Positions 32,609 to 41,095 of a stretch of DNA of 64,000 nt are shown one piece after another (the first letter of the stretch is position 1; each line of letters starts with the position of its first letter). Location of the stretch: NCBI RefSeq assembly GCF_050487225.1, contig NZ_JBKQGY010000001.1, positions 930,001-994,000 on the forward strand, written 5' to 3'. The DNA is from Paenalcaligenes sp050487225. GTDB taxonomy: Bacteria; Pseudomonadota; Gammaproteobacteria; Burkholderiales; Burkholderiaceae_B. The position numbers were made by a program, and so were the translations under genes. Under the pieces are notes generated by a model. That model searched no databases, was not told the origin of the DNA, and worked only from the letters and a program-made list of their open reading frames with translations.

Positions 32609-33453
32609 AACCGCTACCCATTGATGTGGTCTCCATACAATCTCAAGTGGTGTATGGGCGCGTGGGCAATAATGTCGCCGTTCCCACACTGGAGGCGTTA
32701 GGGCTATCCGTTGCTGCTGTGCCCACCGTACTGTTTAGTAACACGCCACACTACCCGTCTATGCATGGCGGCCTTATACCCATAGAATGGTTTGAAGGCT
32801 ACTTACAAGATCTCGCTGCCAGAGGTGCATTGCGTTCGTTACGGGCACTGTTAGTAGGCTACCTAGGCGACCCCTTACAAGCGCTGACTTTGCTGCGTTG
32901 GGCACATAATTTGTCCAGAGCGGGCATGAATCCCCGTATCGTCATTGACCCTGTGCTGGGTGATCACGACCACGGCATTTACGTGGATGACCGACTTATA
33001 CAAACCTACAGCCGTGACTTACTCCCCATGGCTGATGGGCTCACTCCCAATGGCTTTGAGCTAGAGCAACTCAGTGGTTTACCCGTGCATGACGTAGAAA
33101 GCGTGATCAAAGCCGCTCGTAGTTTGCTCACGGCGAAGACCCAATGGATTGCTGTCACCAGCGCCGCCCCCGAAACGTGGGAGCCCGGTGAAATGAAAGT
33201 GGTGCTAGTCACCCACACCGACACAGAAGTCATCACGCACCCCCGTATTGATGCAGCCCCTAAGGGTACGGGCGATTTGTTTTGTGCCACCCTGACTGGC
33301 CATTGGCTAAATGGCACCAGTTTGGCGAAAGCTGCGTTCTTAGCCTGTCAGCAAGTGGTGCTCGCGTTAAGCCACACCCAGCAGGCTCAGTGCGCTGAGC
33401 TAGTGCTCTCGCCGGTGGTTCGCTACCCCACTATGGCTGACATGCACATGTAG
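32605..33453 (+). CDS. pdxY: Pyridoxal kinase (PdxY type)
   Basis: The 282-residue enzyme belongs to the ribokinase-fold pyridoxal kinases and phosphorylates pyridoxal to PLP. Signature elements are SIQSQVVYGRVGNNVAVPTLEALGL, VGYLGDP, PRIVIDPVLGDHDHGIYVDDRL, ADGLTPNGFELEQLSGLP, and the ATP/anion-hole motif PKGTGDLFCATLTGHWLNG with the catalytic Asp. The ATG overlaps the yggS stop as ATGA, so the two are translationally coupled. A 71-bp gap with a hairpin separates it from trpB. The kinase is the PdxY rather than PdxK form by length and the absence of a thiamine-kinase-like insert, though that split is not always clean. Confidence 0.92.
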   Translation: MKPLPIDVVSIQSQVVYGRVGNNVAVPTLEALGLSVAAVPTVLFSNTPHYPSMHGGLIPIEWFEGYLQDLAARGALRSLRALLVGYLGDPLQALTLLRWAHNLSRAGMNPRIVIDPVLGDHDHGIYVDDRLIQTYSRDLLPMADGLTPNGFELEQLSGLPVHDVESVIKAARSLLTAKTQWIAVTSAAPETWEPGEMKVVLVTHTDTEVITHPRIDAAPKGTGDLFCATLTGHWLNGTSLAKAAFLACQQVVLALSHTQQAQCAELVLSPVVRYPTMADMHM

Positions 33454-33490
33454 CACGGGGCGATCTACCGCCCACGATTGATACCGCTAT

Positions 33491-33512
33491 TGCACAGATC
33501 AGATACTGTGCA
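33491..33512 (+). promoter_or_regulatory. Palindrome abutting the trpB ribosome binding site
   Basis: TGCACAG and CTGTGCA are exact complements separated by 8 nt. The dyad ends directly before the GAGGAG ribosome binding site (33513-33518) of trpB. It may be an operator for an internal promoter or an mRNA hairpin that controls translation. Confidence 0.5.
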
Positions 33513-33524
33513 GAGGAGCCCCGC

Positions 33525-34763
33525 ATGACCACACATTCGCACAGCGACCTGCTGGCTAAAGAAGGTTTTTTTGGCCCCTTTGGTGGCTGCTTTATCAGCG
33601 AAACCTTATCACAAGCCGTAGAAGAATTACGTCTGGCCTATGAGCACTATAGTCACGACCCTGCTTTTATCGCCGAGTTCACGGAAGAACTGGCTAGCTA
33701 CGTAGGTAGGCCCTCGCCTGTTTATTACGCTAAACGACTAAGTGAAGAAACGGGTGGCGCACGCATTTTTCTAAAGCGTGAAGACCTAAATCACACTGGC
33801 GCGCACAAGATCAATAACGTAATAGGCCAAGCCATGCTGGCATTACGTATGGGTAAACGACGCATCATCGCCGAAACCGGTGCTGGACAACACGGCGTAG
33901 CAGTCGCCACCATTTGCGCGCGCTATGGTGTGGAGTGCGTTATCTATATGGGCAGCGAAGACATAAAACGTCAAAACCCCAACGTACAACGCATGAGATT
34001 ACTAGGTGCTACGGTAGTGCCGGTTGCCACAGGTAGCTGCACCCTGAAAGACGCCATGAACGATGCCATACGCGACTGGGTGGCCAACGTAGACGACACC
34101 TTTTACCTCATCGGTTCAGTAGCAGGCATGCACCCCTATCCCACTATGGTGCGAGATTTTCAAACCGTCATCGGTAAAGAATGCCTGCAACAAATGCCTA
34201 CGCTTTTTCAGCGGTTAGATATGGCCCAACAACAGCCAGACGTGGTGATTGCTTGCGTGGGCGGTGGCAGTAACGCCATAGGCATTTTCCACCCCTACCT
34301 GGACCATAAAACGGTGCGTTTGATTGGTGTAGAAGCGGCTGGTTTAGGACTGGACTCTGACCAACACGCTGCTTCCATTCAACGCGGTAGCATAGGCGTA
34401 CTGCACGGTAGCCGCTCGTTGATTTTGCAAGATGATCTGGGCCAAGTGCAGCCCACGCACAGCATCAGTGCCGGCTTAGACTATCCCGGTGTTGGCCCTG
34501 AGCATGCTTGGCTACATGAAATAGGTAGGGCTGAATACGTAGGCATTACCGACGCTGAGGCCCTAAGCGCCTTTCATCAGCTTTGCCGAGTAGAAGGCAT
34601 TATTCCCGCGCTGGAAGCCAGTCATGCCGTAGCCTATGCCATCAAGCTGGCTGCTACGCTCACGCCTGAACAAGCCATCTTGGTCAACTTATCGGGGCGC
34701 GGTGATAAGGATATGGAAACCGTCATGGCTAGCTCTGCCACTCAGGAGGGCCGCCATGAGTAG
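33525..34763 (+). CDS. trpB: Tryptophan synthase beta subunit
   Basis: The 412-residue PLP enzyme condenses indole with serine. The Schiff-base lysine is K95 in NHTGAHKINN, the acid catalyst is E117 in AETGAGQHG, and GGGSNAIG binds the PLP phosphate. The N-terminal FGPFGGCFISETL and the communication region (GSVAGMHPYPTMVRDFQTVIG) are intact, and the length is normal for TrpB1. GAGGAG is 6 nt upstream. It overlaps trpA by 8 bp. No trpF, trpC, trpD or trpE gene is nearby, so trpBA is separated from the early pathway and instead lies behind yggS-pdxY and ahead of glyA. Confidence 0.95.
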   Translation: MTTHSHSDLLAKEGFFGPFGGCFISETLSQAVEELRLAYEHYSHDPAFIAEFTEELASYVGRPSPVYYAKRLSEETGGARIFLKREDLNHTGAHKINNVIGQAMLALRMGKRRIIAETGAGQHGVAVATICARYGVECVIYMGSEDIKRQNPNVQRMRLLGATVVPVATGSCTLKDAMNDAIRDWVANVDDTFYLIGSVAGMHPYPTMVRDFQTVIGKECLQQMPTLFQRLDMAQQQPDVVIACVGGGSNAIGIFHPYLDHKTVRLIGVEAAGLGLDSDQHAASIQRGSIGVLHGSRSLILQDDLGQVQPTHSISAGLDYPGVGPEHAWLHEIGRAEYVGITDAEALSAFHQLCRVEGIIPALEASHAVAYAIKLAATLTPEQAILVNLSGRGDKDMETVMASSATQEGRHE

Positions 34764-35613
34764 AATCGCTGCCACTTTTGAACGGCTACAAGCACAGTCC
34801 CGCAAAGCCTTAATCCCCTACGTAACCGCAGGCTACCCTTATGCGGATATCACTCCTGCCCTGATGCACGTATTGGTAGAGGCCGGTGCGGATGTTATAG
34901 AGTTGGGTGTACCGTTTTCAGACCCTTCTGCGGATGGACCCACCATACAAGCTGCTGGCGAACAGGCGTTACGCCAAGGCATAGGGCTACCCACCGTATT
35001 AAAACAAGTCAGCCAATTCAGACAGACCAATAACGACACCCCTGTAGTGTTAATGGGCTACGCCAACCCTATAGAGCGCTACGACATCTTACGTCATACC
35101 GGTGCCTTTGCTGAAGATGCCGCCAAGGCTGGTGTAGATGGTGTGTTAGTGGTGGATTACCCACCCGATGCATCCGAAACACTAGCTGCACAACTGTGCC
35201 AACACGACATAGATTTGATCTTCTTGTTGGCCCCAACCTCTACCGAGGCACGTATACAGCAAGTGGCTGAACGTGCGAGTGGCTATGTCTATGGCGTATC
35301 CATGAAAGGCGTCACGGGCGCCAAAACCTTAGACACCACGTTGGTACAGCAGATGCTGTCACGCCTACGTCGTCACGTACACACTCCCATCGGCATAGGC
35401 TTTGGCATACGCGATGCCAGTACGGCCCGAACCATCGCTCAAATGGCTGACGCCGTTGTCATTGGTTCGTGGCTCATAGAAAGCCTAGCCAACAAACCTG
35501 CTGCCGAAGCGCTAGCCGTTGCCAGTGACATGATTCGCGACATACGCCATCAGCTGGATCTGGATATGCCTGAGCCCGTGCGCAGCCCTAAATCACCTTC
35601 TTTACGAACCTAG
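34756..35613 (+). CDS. trpA: Tryptophan synthase alpha subunit
   Basis: The 285-residue TIM barrel cleaves indole-3-glycerol phosphate to indole and glyceraldehyde 3-phosphate for channelling to TrpB. Catalytic Glu49 (VIELGVPFSDP) and Asp60 (SADGPT) are both present at the numbers known from Salmonella, and the phosphate-binding GIGFGIRD is intact, so the enzyme should be active and not a chlamydial-type relic. The start is the ATG at 34756 that overlaps trpB by 8 bp with a GGAGG upstream; a longer frame beginning at 34636 lies inside trpB. It is followed by glyA after 9 bp. Confidence 0.95.
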   Translation: MSRIAATFERLQAQSRKALIPYVTAGYPYADITPALMHVLVEAGADVIELGVPFSDPSADGPTIQAAGEQALRQGIGLPTVLKQVSQFRQTNNDTPVVLMGYANPIERYDILRHTGAFAEDAAKAGVDGVLVVDYPPDASETLAAQLCQHDIDLIFLLAPTSTEARIQQVAERASGYVYGVSMKGVTGAKTLDTTLVQQMLSRLRRHVHTPIGIGFGIRDASTARTIAQMADAVVIGSWLIESLANKPAAEALAVASDMIRDIRHQLDLDMPEPVRSPKSPSLRT

Positions 35614-35622
35614 GATCATCCC

Positions 35623-36888
35623 ATGTACGATACCTCTCTCACCCTCGCAGAGTTTGACCCCACGCTTGCTACGGCCCTACAAAAAGAACAACGCCGTCAA
35701 GAAGATCACGTAGAGCTGATTGCCTCTGAAAACTACGCCAGCCCATTGGTGATGGCCATACAGAACTCTGTCTTCACCAACAAATACGCTGAAGGCTACC
35801 CCGGCAAACGCTACTACAGCGGCTGCGACAACGTAGACGTTGCGGAAGCGCTCGCTATCGAACGCCTCAAACAACTGTTTGATTGCGACTACGTCAACGT
35901 ACAACCGCACGCTGGCGCACAAGCCAACGCCGCCGTATTTTTGGCCTTGGCTCAACCAGGCGATACTGTGATGGGCATGAACCTGGCACAAGGTGGTCAC
36001 CTAACCCACGGTAACCCCTCTAACTTCTCGGGCCGTCACTACAAAATCGTGCCTTACGGCCTAGACCCAAAAACAGGCCTCATTGACTACGACGACATGG
36101 AGCGCATCGCCCTAGAAACCCGCCCCCGCATGTTGATTGGTGGTTTCTCGGCCTATTCCCGCCACAAAGACTGGGCTCGTATGCGCGAAATTGCTGACAA
36201 AGTAGGCGCGATTTTCTGGGTAGACATGGCTCACGTTGCGGGTTTGGTCGCGGCAGGCGAATACCCAAATCCCATTCCTCACGCGCATGTTGTCACCAGC
36301 ACCACCCACAAGACCTTACGCGGCCCTCGTGGTGGGATTATCTTGGCTAAAGGGCAAAGTGAAGAGTTCTACAAAAAACTGGATTCAGCCGTCTTCCCTG
36401 GCATTCAAGGTGGCCCCTTGATGCACACCATCGCGGCTAAAGCCATTGCCTTCAAAGAAGCCTTACAGCCTGACTTTAAAGTCTACCAACGCCAAGTCGT
36501 CACTAACGCCCGCGCCATGGCCGCCGTGCTCATGAAACGTGGCTACCAAATCGTATCAGGGGGGACTGACAATCACCTGATGCTCATAGACTTGTCCAGC
36601 AAACCCTATACCGGTAAAGATGCTGATGCGGCGTTAAGCGATGCTTACATCACCACCAACAAAAACTCCGTCCCTAACGACCCACGTTCACCCTTTGTGA
36701 CCTCTGGCGTGCGTATAGGTACACCAGCAGTCACCACACGCGGTTTTGGTGTGGCGGAATGTGAAGAGTTGGCAGGCTGGTTGTGTGATGTGCTGGATGC
36801 ACTAGAGAACGGTAATCTGGAACAGGTAACCGCACGGGTACAAAAGCAAATTGTGGAACTGTGCCGTAGATTTCCGGTGTATGGCTAA
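35623..36888 (+). CDS. glyA: Serine hydroxymethyltransferase
   Basis: The 421-residue PLP enzyme interconverts serine and glycine with tetrahydrofolate. ELIASENYAS, GYPGKRYYSGC, NVQPHAGAQAN, WVDMAHVAGLVAAGEYPNP and the PLP lysine K230 in TSTTHKTLRGPRGG are canonical. It is the last gene of the yggS-pdxY-trpB-trpA-glyA operon, 9 bp after trpA, and is followed by a hairpin. Its product serine is the co-substrate of TrpB, so the placement may couple serine supply with tryptophan synthesis. A second, housekeeping glyA may exist elsewhere; this window cannot show it. Confidence 0.95.
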   Translation: MYDTSLTLAEFDPTLATALQKEQRRQEDHVELIASENYASPLVMAIQNSVFTNKYAEGYPGKRYYSGCDNVDVAEALAIERLKQLFDCDYVNVQPHAGAQANAAVFLALAQPGDTVMGMNLAQGGHLTHGNPSNFSGRHYKIVPYGLDPKTGLIDYDDMERIALETRPRMLIGGFSAYSRHKDWARMREIADKVGAIFWVDMAHVAGLVAAGEYPNPIPHAHVVTSTTHKTLRGPRGGIILAKGQSEEFYKKLDSAVFPGIQGGPLMHTIAAKAIAFKEALQPDFKVYQRQVVTNARAMAAVLMKRGYQIVSGGTDNHLMLIDLSSKPYTGKDADAALSDAYITTNKNSVPNDPRSPFVTSGVRIGTPAVTTRGFGVAECEELAGWLCDVLDALENGNLEQVTARVQKQIVELCRRFPVYG

Positions 36889-36914
36889 GAGTTATAGCCC
36901 TATAGCCTGACAAC

Positions 36915-36938
36915 AGTAAGGCGATTTTTCGCCTTACT
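36915..36938. terminator. Hairpin between glyA and the PtsJ-like gene
   Basis: AGTAAGGCG and CGCCTTACT make a perfect 9-bp stem with a 6-nt ATTTTT loop. Neither flank has a T run, so it may act as a bidirectional weak terminator between convergent genes. Confidence 0.6.
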
Positions 36939-36939
36939 C

Positions 36940-38235
36940 CTACCCCACACTACGCTTAATATCCTGCGCTAACTGTTCACATTGCTCGGGGCTGATATCA
37001 GAAATGGTAATGCGCAAACCATTGATCTCTCCCTCTACGGCTAAGCTACTGCCCTGTCTAACCAGCCAACCACGTCGAGCCAATGCCAAGGCTATAGCTT
37101 GATCATCCCCCTGCAACGGTAGCCACAAGTTCAAGCCATCACTGTTCGTTTGAAAGGCTATGCCGTGTTTTTGCAGGCCCTGCTCTAAGGTCTGTCGGCG
37201 TTGTTGGTAGTCTTGCTTGGCCTGCTCTATTAAGGCTGTGGTGCTGGGGTGGGTCACAATGGACTCCACCACATCTTGCAGCAGATGGCTAACCCAACTG
37301 GTGCCTGATGCCAAACGTAAACGTAATTCTTTAGAGGTGGCGCTGTCACTGGCTACAGCGGCTACACGTATGTCAGGCCCCAAGGCTTTAGAAAATGACC
37401 TTACCAACGCCCAACGCGTGGCAGTCTCAGGAATCACCGAGTAGTAGTGGGCAGTGGACAGCAACGCAAAATGATCATCAACGATGATCAATACATTGGG
37501 GTATTGGGCAAGTACCTGCGAGAGTTCTTTCGCACGCTTTTTGCTTAGGCTGCATCCAGTCGGATTATGCGCACGCGGGGTCAGCAACACTGCTCGGGCA
37601 CCTTTACGCAGTGCTTCTTCCAATTCGTTAGCCAGCATGCCTTCGTCATCTACCGACACCCCTGTGGCCTGCAAACCTACTGCGCCCAAGCTATGTAAGC
37701 TACTTAAAAAGCACGGGTTTTCTACCGCGACTTTGTCACCCGCCACCAGATATGCATTTAACAGTCGCTCAATGGCATCTACGGCACCGTGCGTCAGGTC
37801 TATGTCGAACTTTGCGGGGCAATCTGGCTGCATCCATTGTTGGATGTAACGGTGTAAACCTGCATTCACCGTAGGCTCACCATACAGTCTGGGTGTATAC
37901 GGTTTACGTTGCAACGCTGCCGCTATATCCGGCAGCCATGTTGCGTTGGGATTGCCACTGGCTAAGTCGGTTAAGGGCGAATCGGCCTGTGCCCCCTCTT
38001 GATCACTAGATTCATACTGGTTGCGGATGATAGTACCTAAACGGCCATGCGTAGTCGCAATGCCTGCCACCACTAACCGTCGGTATGCCGCTGCTACCGT
38101 ATTTCTGCTTATACCCAATTGCACCGCCAAATCACGTACAGGGGGAAGCGAGTCACCCGACCGTAATTGCTGTGATTGCGCTAAGGCTCGCACACAATCA
38201 AAGATCTCTGCAGCGGTTTTACCGTGTATAGCCAT
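36940..38235 (-). CDS. ptsJ: MocR family regulator, PtsJ-like
   Basis: The 431-residue regulator has a GntR helix-turn-helix (GKTAAEIFDCVRALAQSQQLRSGDSLPPVRDLAVQLGISRNTVAAAYRRLVVAGIATTHGRLGTII, residues 5-70) joined to an aminotransferase-like domain with the PLP lysine K283 in RSFSKALGPDIRVA. The GKTA-EIFD start, the RNTVAAAY motif and the 430-residue length match PtsJ, which in Salmonella binds PLP and represses pdxK. It is convergent with glyA, so the B6 gene cluster is bracketed by two MocR proteins. No adjacent target lies on its own strand. The start has only a weak site (GGAA). Confidence 0.82.
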   Translation of the reverse strand: MAIHGKTAAEIFDCVRALAQSQQLRSGDSLPPVRDLAVQLGISRNTVAAAYRRLVVAGIATTHGRLGTIIRNQYESSDQEGAQADSPLTDLASGNPNATWLPDIAAALQRKPYTPRLYGEPTVNAGLHRYIQQWMQPDCPAKFDIDLTHGAVDAIERLLNAYLVAGDKVAVENPCFLSSLHSLGAVGLQATGVSVDDEGMLANELEEALRKGARAVLLTPRAHNPTGCSLSKKRAKELSQVLAQYPNVLIIVDDHFALLSTAHYYSVIPETATRWALVRSFSKALGPDIRVAAVASDSATSKELRLRLASGTSWVSHLLQDVVESIVTHPSTTALIEQAKQDYQQRRQTLEQGLQKHGIAFQTNSDGLNLWLPLQGDDQAIALALARRGWLVRQGSSLAVEGEINGLRITISDISPEQCEQLAQDIKRSVG

Positions 38236-38403
38236 AGTGTTCCGTGAAAATAATCAGGCCTAACGGGCCAAAAGTACTGTTGCCGTGGGTGCATGTTCTG
38301 TAGAACGTAGCGGTACGCCATGCAGAATTTTGCCATAGCCCACCCCGCTAAGCGACCTCTTCCCTCTTTCCTACCCCTTACTTAGCATGACCACAAAGCA
38401 GCC

Positions 38404-38425
38404 AAGCACCGTTATCACGGTGCTT
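38404..38425. terminator. Hairpin after the class II aldolase gene
   Basis: AAGCACCG and CGGTGCTT form an 8-bp stem with a 6-nt loop, 14 nt beyond the aldolase stop. The T run is on the plus-strand side only, so it is a weak terminator for the minus-strand gene. Confidence 0.45.
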
Positions 38426-38438
38426 TTATAACTACCAC

Positions 38439-39233
38439 TTAGCGTATGCAGTCCGCATGGATGGGTTTTTTCAACATGCGTCGCACATAATACTGAAACG
38501 ACACGCTATAGCGCTTGGGGCGCGATACCCAATCATGTGCCTCTTTGCCCAACGCGGGATCAATGGGCTTGATCTCCCCTGCGCTACTCGCCAATAACTG
38601 CATGCGTGCTGCGCGCTCAAAGGCTAAAGCCAACATACACGCTTCTTCCACACTAGACCCTGCAACCAGTAAACCATGGTGCGATAGCATTAAGGCGCGC
38701 TTGTCACCTAGGGCACTGGAAATCAATTCGCCCTCTTCGTTGCCTACCGGAACGCCCGGCCAATTCGCTACAAAGGCTACATCGTCATAGAGCAAACACG
38801 TGTCCATATGCGAAATAATCAGGGGTTGCTCTAACATGCCCAGTGCTGCAGTGTGCATCGCATGGGTGTGAATAATGCACTGCACGTCTGGCCGCGCCCT
38901 ATACACCCAGGAATGAAAACGGTTAGCGGGGTTAGGGATGCCTTTGCCTTCCAGCACGTTTAGGTCTTCATCGACCAGCAACAAGTTGTCTTCGGTGATT
39001 TCATCAAAGCCCAAGCCTAATTGCTGCGTGTAATACTGCCCTGGCTCGTTTGCTCTACCCGTAATTTGCCCCGCCAAACCTGAGTCATGGCCGTTATCAA
39101 ATAAGATCCTACAGGTCAGTGCTAACTTCTGGCGCAAGGTATAGCTGTTGTCTTGAAACTGCTGATCCAACTGCGAGGTAGATTGCGAGATCAGCGTAGC
39201 TTTATCTAACGTAAATGTAGTAGGTATGGTCAT
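38439..39233 (-). CDS. Class II aldolase/adducin fold protein
   Basis: The 264-residue protein has the class II aldolase fold with metal ligands H122 and H124 (IIHTHAMHTAA) and H185/H186 (LSHHGLL). At the position of the catalytic glutamate of fuculose-phosphate aldolase (PSSEWRFH) this protein reads NPANRFH, so Ala103 replaces the Glu. Either another residue acts or the reaction is not an aldol cleavage, for instance decarboxylation or isomerisation. AAGGAG precedes the ATG. It follows the LctP-type permease gene by 61 bp on the same strand, suggesting metabolism of a transported hydroxy acid. Its family is annotated simply as aldolase in many Burkholderiales. Confidence 0.8.
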   Translation of the reverse strand: MTIPTTFTLDKATLISQSTSQLDQQFQDNSYTLRQKLALTCRILFDNGHDSGLAGQITGRANEPGQYYTQQLGLGFDEITEDNLLLVDEDLNVLEGKGIPNPANRFHSWVYRARPDVQCIIHTHAMHTAALGMLEQPLIISHMDTCLLYDDVAFVANWPGVPVGNEEGELISSALGDKRALMLSHHGLLVAGSSVEEACMLALAFERAARMQLLASSAGEIKPIDPALGKEAHDWVSRPKRYSVSFQYYVRRMLKKPIHADCIR

Positions 39234-39294
39234 CTTTGCTCCTTAAACAGCACAACAAACACTTCAACAACATGCACAGCCATACCCTAGGCGT

Positions 39295-40779
39295 TTAGCG
39301 ATATAACACCACACCTAGAGCAAGTACCATCAACACCATTAACGCCATCACTGCAAACGGTACAAGCTGCGTATAGACCTGTCTTTCTTGCCCTCGCCCA
39401 CTAGACAGAGTCGCGGCAATAGACATGCGTACCGGTGAAAACAACCCTAGTGACATGCCCGAGACTTGCTGCAAGGCGGCTACCGCAGGCACGCTTAGCC
39501 CAGCCTGCACAGCTAACGCTACTTGTGAGGGTAGGAAAAGACTGTTACCGGGGTTACCGCTATTGGTCAGTACACCAAACGCCCCTGATAGCGGTGGTGT
39601 CAGCAAAATGGTTTTCTCGCCCAACACAGCAAAGATAGCCACTGCAAAAGCACCAGAGATCCCCGATGCGGTTAATACTTCGGCCATCATCGCAAACAAA
39701 AACACCGCCAGCACAGCATGCTTACCCGTCGCCCACGCGCTCTTGATCTCAGTACCCAACACTGACGGCTGACCTCGCACCCACGCGGTCACAATGCTGC
39801 CCACAATGAGCCAAGACCCTGCATGAAATAAGGGTGCCCACGAAGGAAGGTCTGTAAAAGGCGTGACCCGCCATAGGCTATCTAACGTACTGCGTAACTC
39901 TGGCACGAGGCGCGTCAGTGCCAAGCAAGCAATCAACACCACATACGGCAACACCTTGGTGGCTGCCGCTAACGCTTGGCTACGTGTGGGTTTATTGTCC
40001 AGTACATAGCGCAACACGATTAACGGCCCATAGGCCGCCAGCAAGGCCGTTTCTGGCCCTAATGCTGCCGTAGTCGCAGCCAAGCACACCATGCATGCAC
40101 CTATCCAACCCGCTTCGCGCAAACACTCCATACGGCTCGCTGCCATCCCCGCTTTGCGGGCGGTTTGCCAAAACAGGCTTAGCCACACCAGCATCAATAG
40201 CGTCACTGGCAACACTGAGTACAACCCTAGTTGCACTGCTGGAATACGTGCGTACGCAGCGGCCAGTATGGTGCCACTGCTCATTGCTCCCCACGGAATC
40301 ACCGTTTGACTTAGCAAAGCAAACACCATGAGATGGCGTGGTGCAAAACCCAAATGGCGTATTAACATCACCGTGCCCAACATGCCTACGCCAAAACCTG
40401 TGGCCGACTCGGCAAACGGCCCCACCAAGAAACACGCAAAAAACACCAAGCGGCGCTTTGAGATGCCGTCGTGGCTGCTGTTCGAGGTTGGTATCGCTAA
40501 AGGGGATTGGGAAGATGAAGTTGATGATGACCGAGCAGCCACCTGCCAGAACAGCAGCCCGCCTACGATATACGGTGCAATCACCGCTCCTATCCATAGT
40601 CCGCGCAGCAAAGCCACATATAGATACTGAGCATCAAACCACGCACTAGGCCCCGTTAACAGCGCCACTGGCACTGCACAGGCTAACCCCAAGGTGGCGG
40701 CAATCGTGGGGTTGACTCGCCCGCTGACTATAGCGGCTAACAGAGTCAGCGTGGGCAAGGACCACAAGAAATACGTCAT
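39295..40779 (-). CDS. LctP/LldP-like lactate (hydroxy acid) permease
   Basis: The 494-residue protein has 12 or more segments and the lactate permease family (PF02652) motifs GPFAESATGFGVGMLGT and GVLTNSGNPGNSLFLPSQ. Family members import L- or D-lactate and glycolate with protons. The protein is shorter than typical LldP (about 550) because of a compact loop near residues 80-110, which is Ser-rich (SSSTSSSQSPLAIP). The ATG lacks a strong ribosome binding site. The gene leads a two-gene operon with the aldolase-fold protein and is preceded by a tRNA-Cys gene. The substrate is not certain. Confidence 0.82.
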   Translation of the reverse strand: MTYFLWSLPTLTLLAAIVSGRVNPTIAATLGLACAVPVALLTGPSAWFDAQYLYVALLRGLWIGAVIAPYIVGGLLFWQVAARSSSTSSSQSPLAIPTSNSSHDGISKRRLVFFACFLVGPFAESATGFGVGMLGTVMLIRHLGFAPRHLMVFALLSQTVIPWGAMSSGTILAAAYARIPAVQLGLYSVLPVTLLMLVWLSLFWQTARKAGMAASRMECLREAGWIGACMVCLAATTAALGPETALLAAYGPLIVLRYVLDNKPTRSQALAAATKVLPYVVLIACLALTRLVPELRSTLDSLWRVTPFTDLPSWAPLFHAGSWLIVGSIVTAWVRGQPSVLGTEIKSAWATGKHAVLAVFLFAMMAEVLTASGISGAFAVAIFAVLGEKTILLTPPLSGAFGVLTNSGNPGNSLFLPSQVALAVQAGLSVPAVAALQQVSGMSLGLFSPVRMSIAATLSSGRGQERQVYTQLVPFAVMALMVLMVLALGVVLYR

Positions 40780-41095
40780 TGAGTCTGCTGTTGCTGTACG
40801 AAGACGGTAGGCCAGTTACCCGGCCAAATGCCCATTCTGCCTGAATTCATGGCGTCGTTGTAGACGCATCACACGAATACATCGCCCATGCAGGATGGAG
40901 GCGCGGGCTGGAATTAAACCAACCTACATGGATTTGCAGTCCACCGCATCATCACTCTGCCACCGCGCCATCTTTTGTCATGGGACAAACTGTATTATTA
41001 TCTATGTCAAAGTTTTTAGCAAGTACATGATGCGTCGTAAACACAACTCATGAATCACCCAGCCCTTGCCATTCCTCTTTATCACAGGACACGCC
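40780..41095. other. Intergenic region with the tRNA-Cys gene
   Basis: Outside the tRNA, the left part (40780-40895) shows nothing recognisable. The right part (40970-41095) is AT-rich and presumably holds the tRNA promoter and the decarboxylase promoter. A short dyad TTGTC-ATGG-GACAA lies at 40975-40988, and the minus strand carries TTGACA further upstream (revcomp around 41010), a possible -35 for the tRNA. Confidence 0.4.
40896..40969 (-). tRNA. tRNA-Cys(GCA)
   Basis: The 74-nt minus-strand cloverleaf has a perfect 7-bp acceptor stem (GGCGCGG/CCGCGCC), anticodon loop CTGCAAA (GCA, Cys), 5-bp anticodon stem GTGGA/TCCAT with one G-T-type pair, short variable loop, discriminator T and encoded CCA end. 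Two normally conserved elbow positions differ. Position 56 is T instead of C (T-loop TTTAATT), and position 19 is A instead of G (D-loop AGTGATGA). Together these give A19-U56 in place of the near-universal G19-C56 tertiary pair. The G15/G48 combination, known for E. coli tRNA-Cys, is kept. The structure otherwise looks functional. Confidence 0.95.

Noticed and set aside
39992..40597. Minus-strand frame of 201 codons within the LctP gene
   Set aside because: It is a shifted frame of a conserved permease gene.
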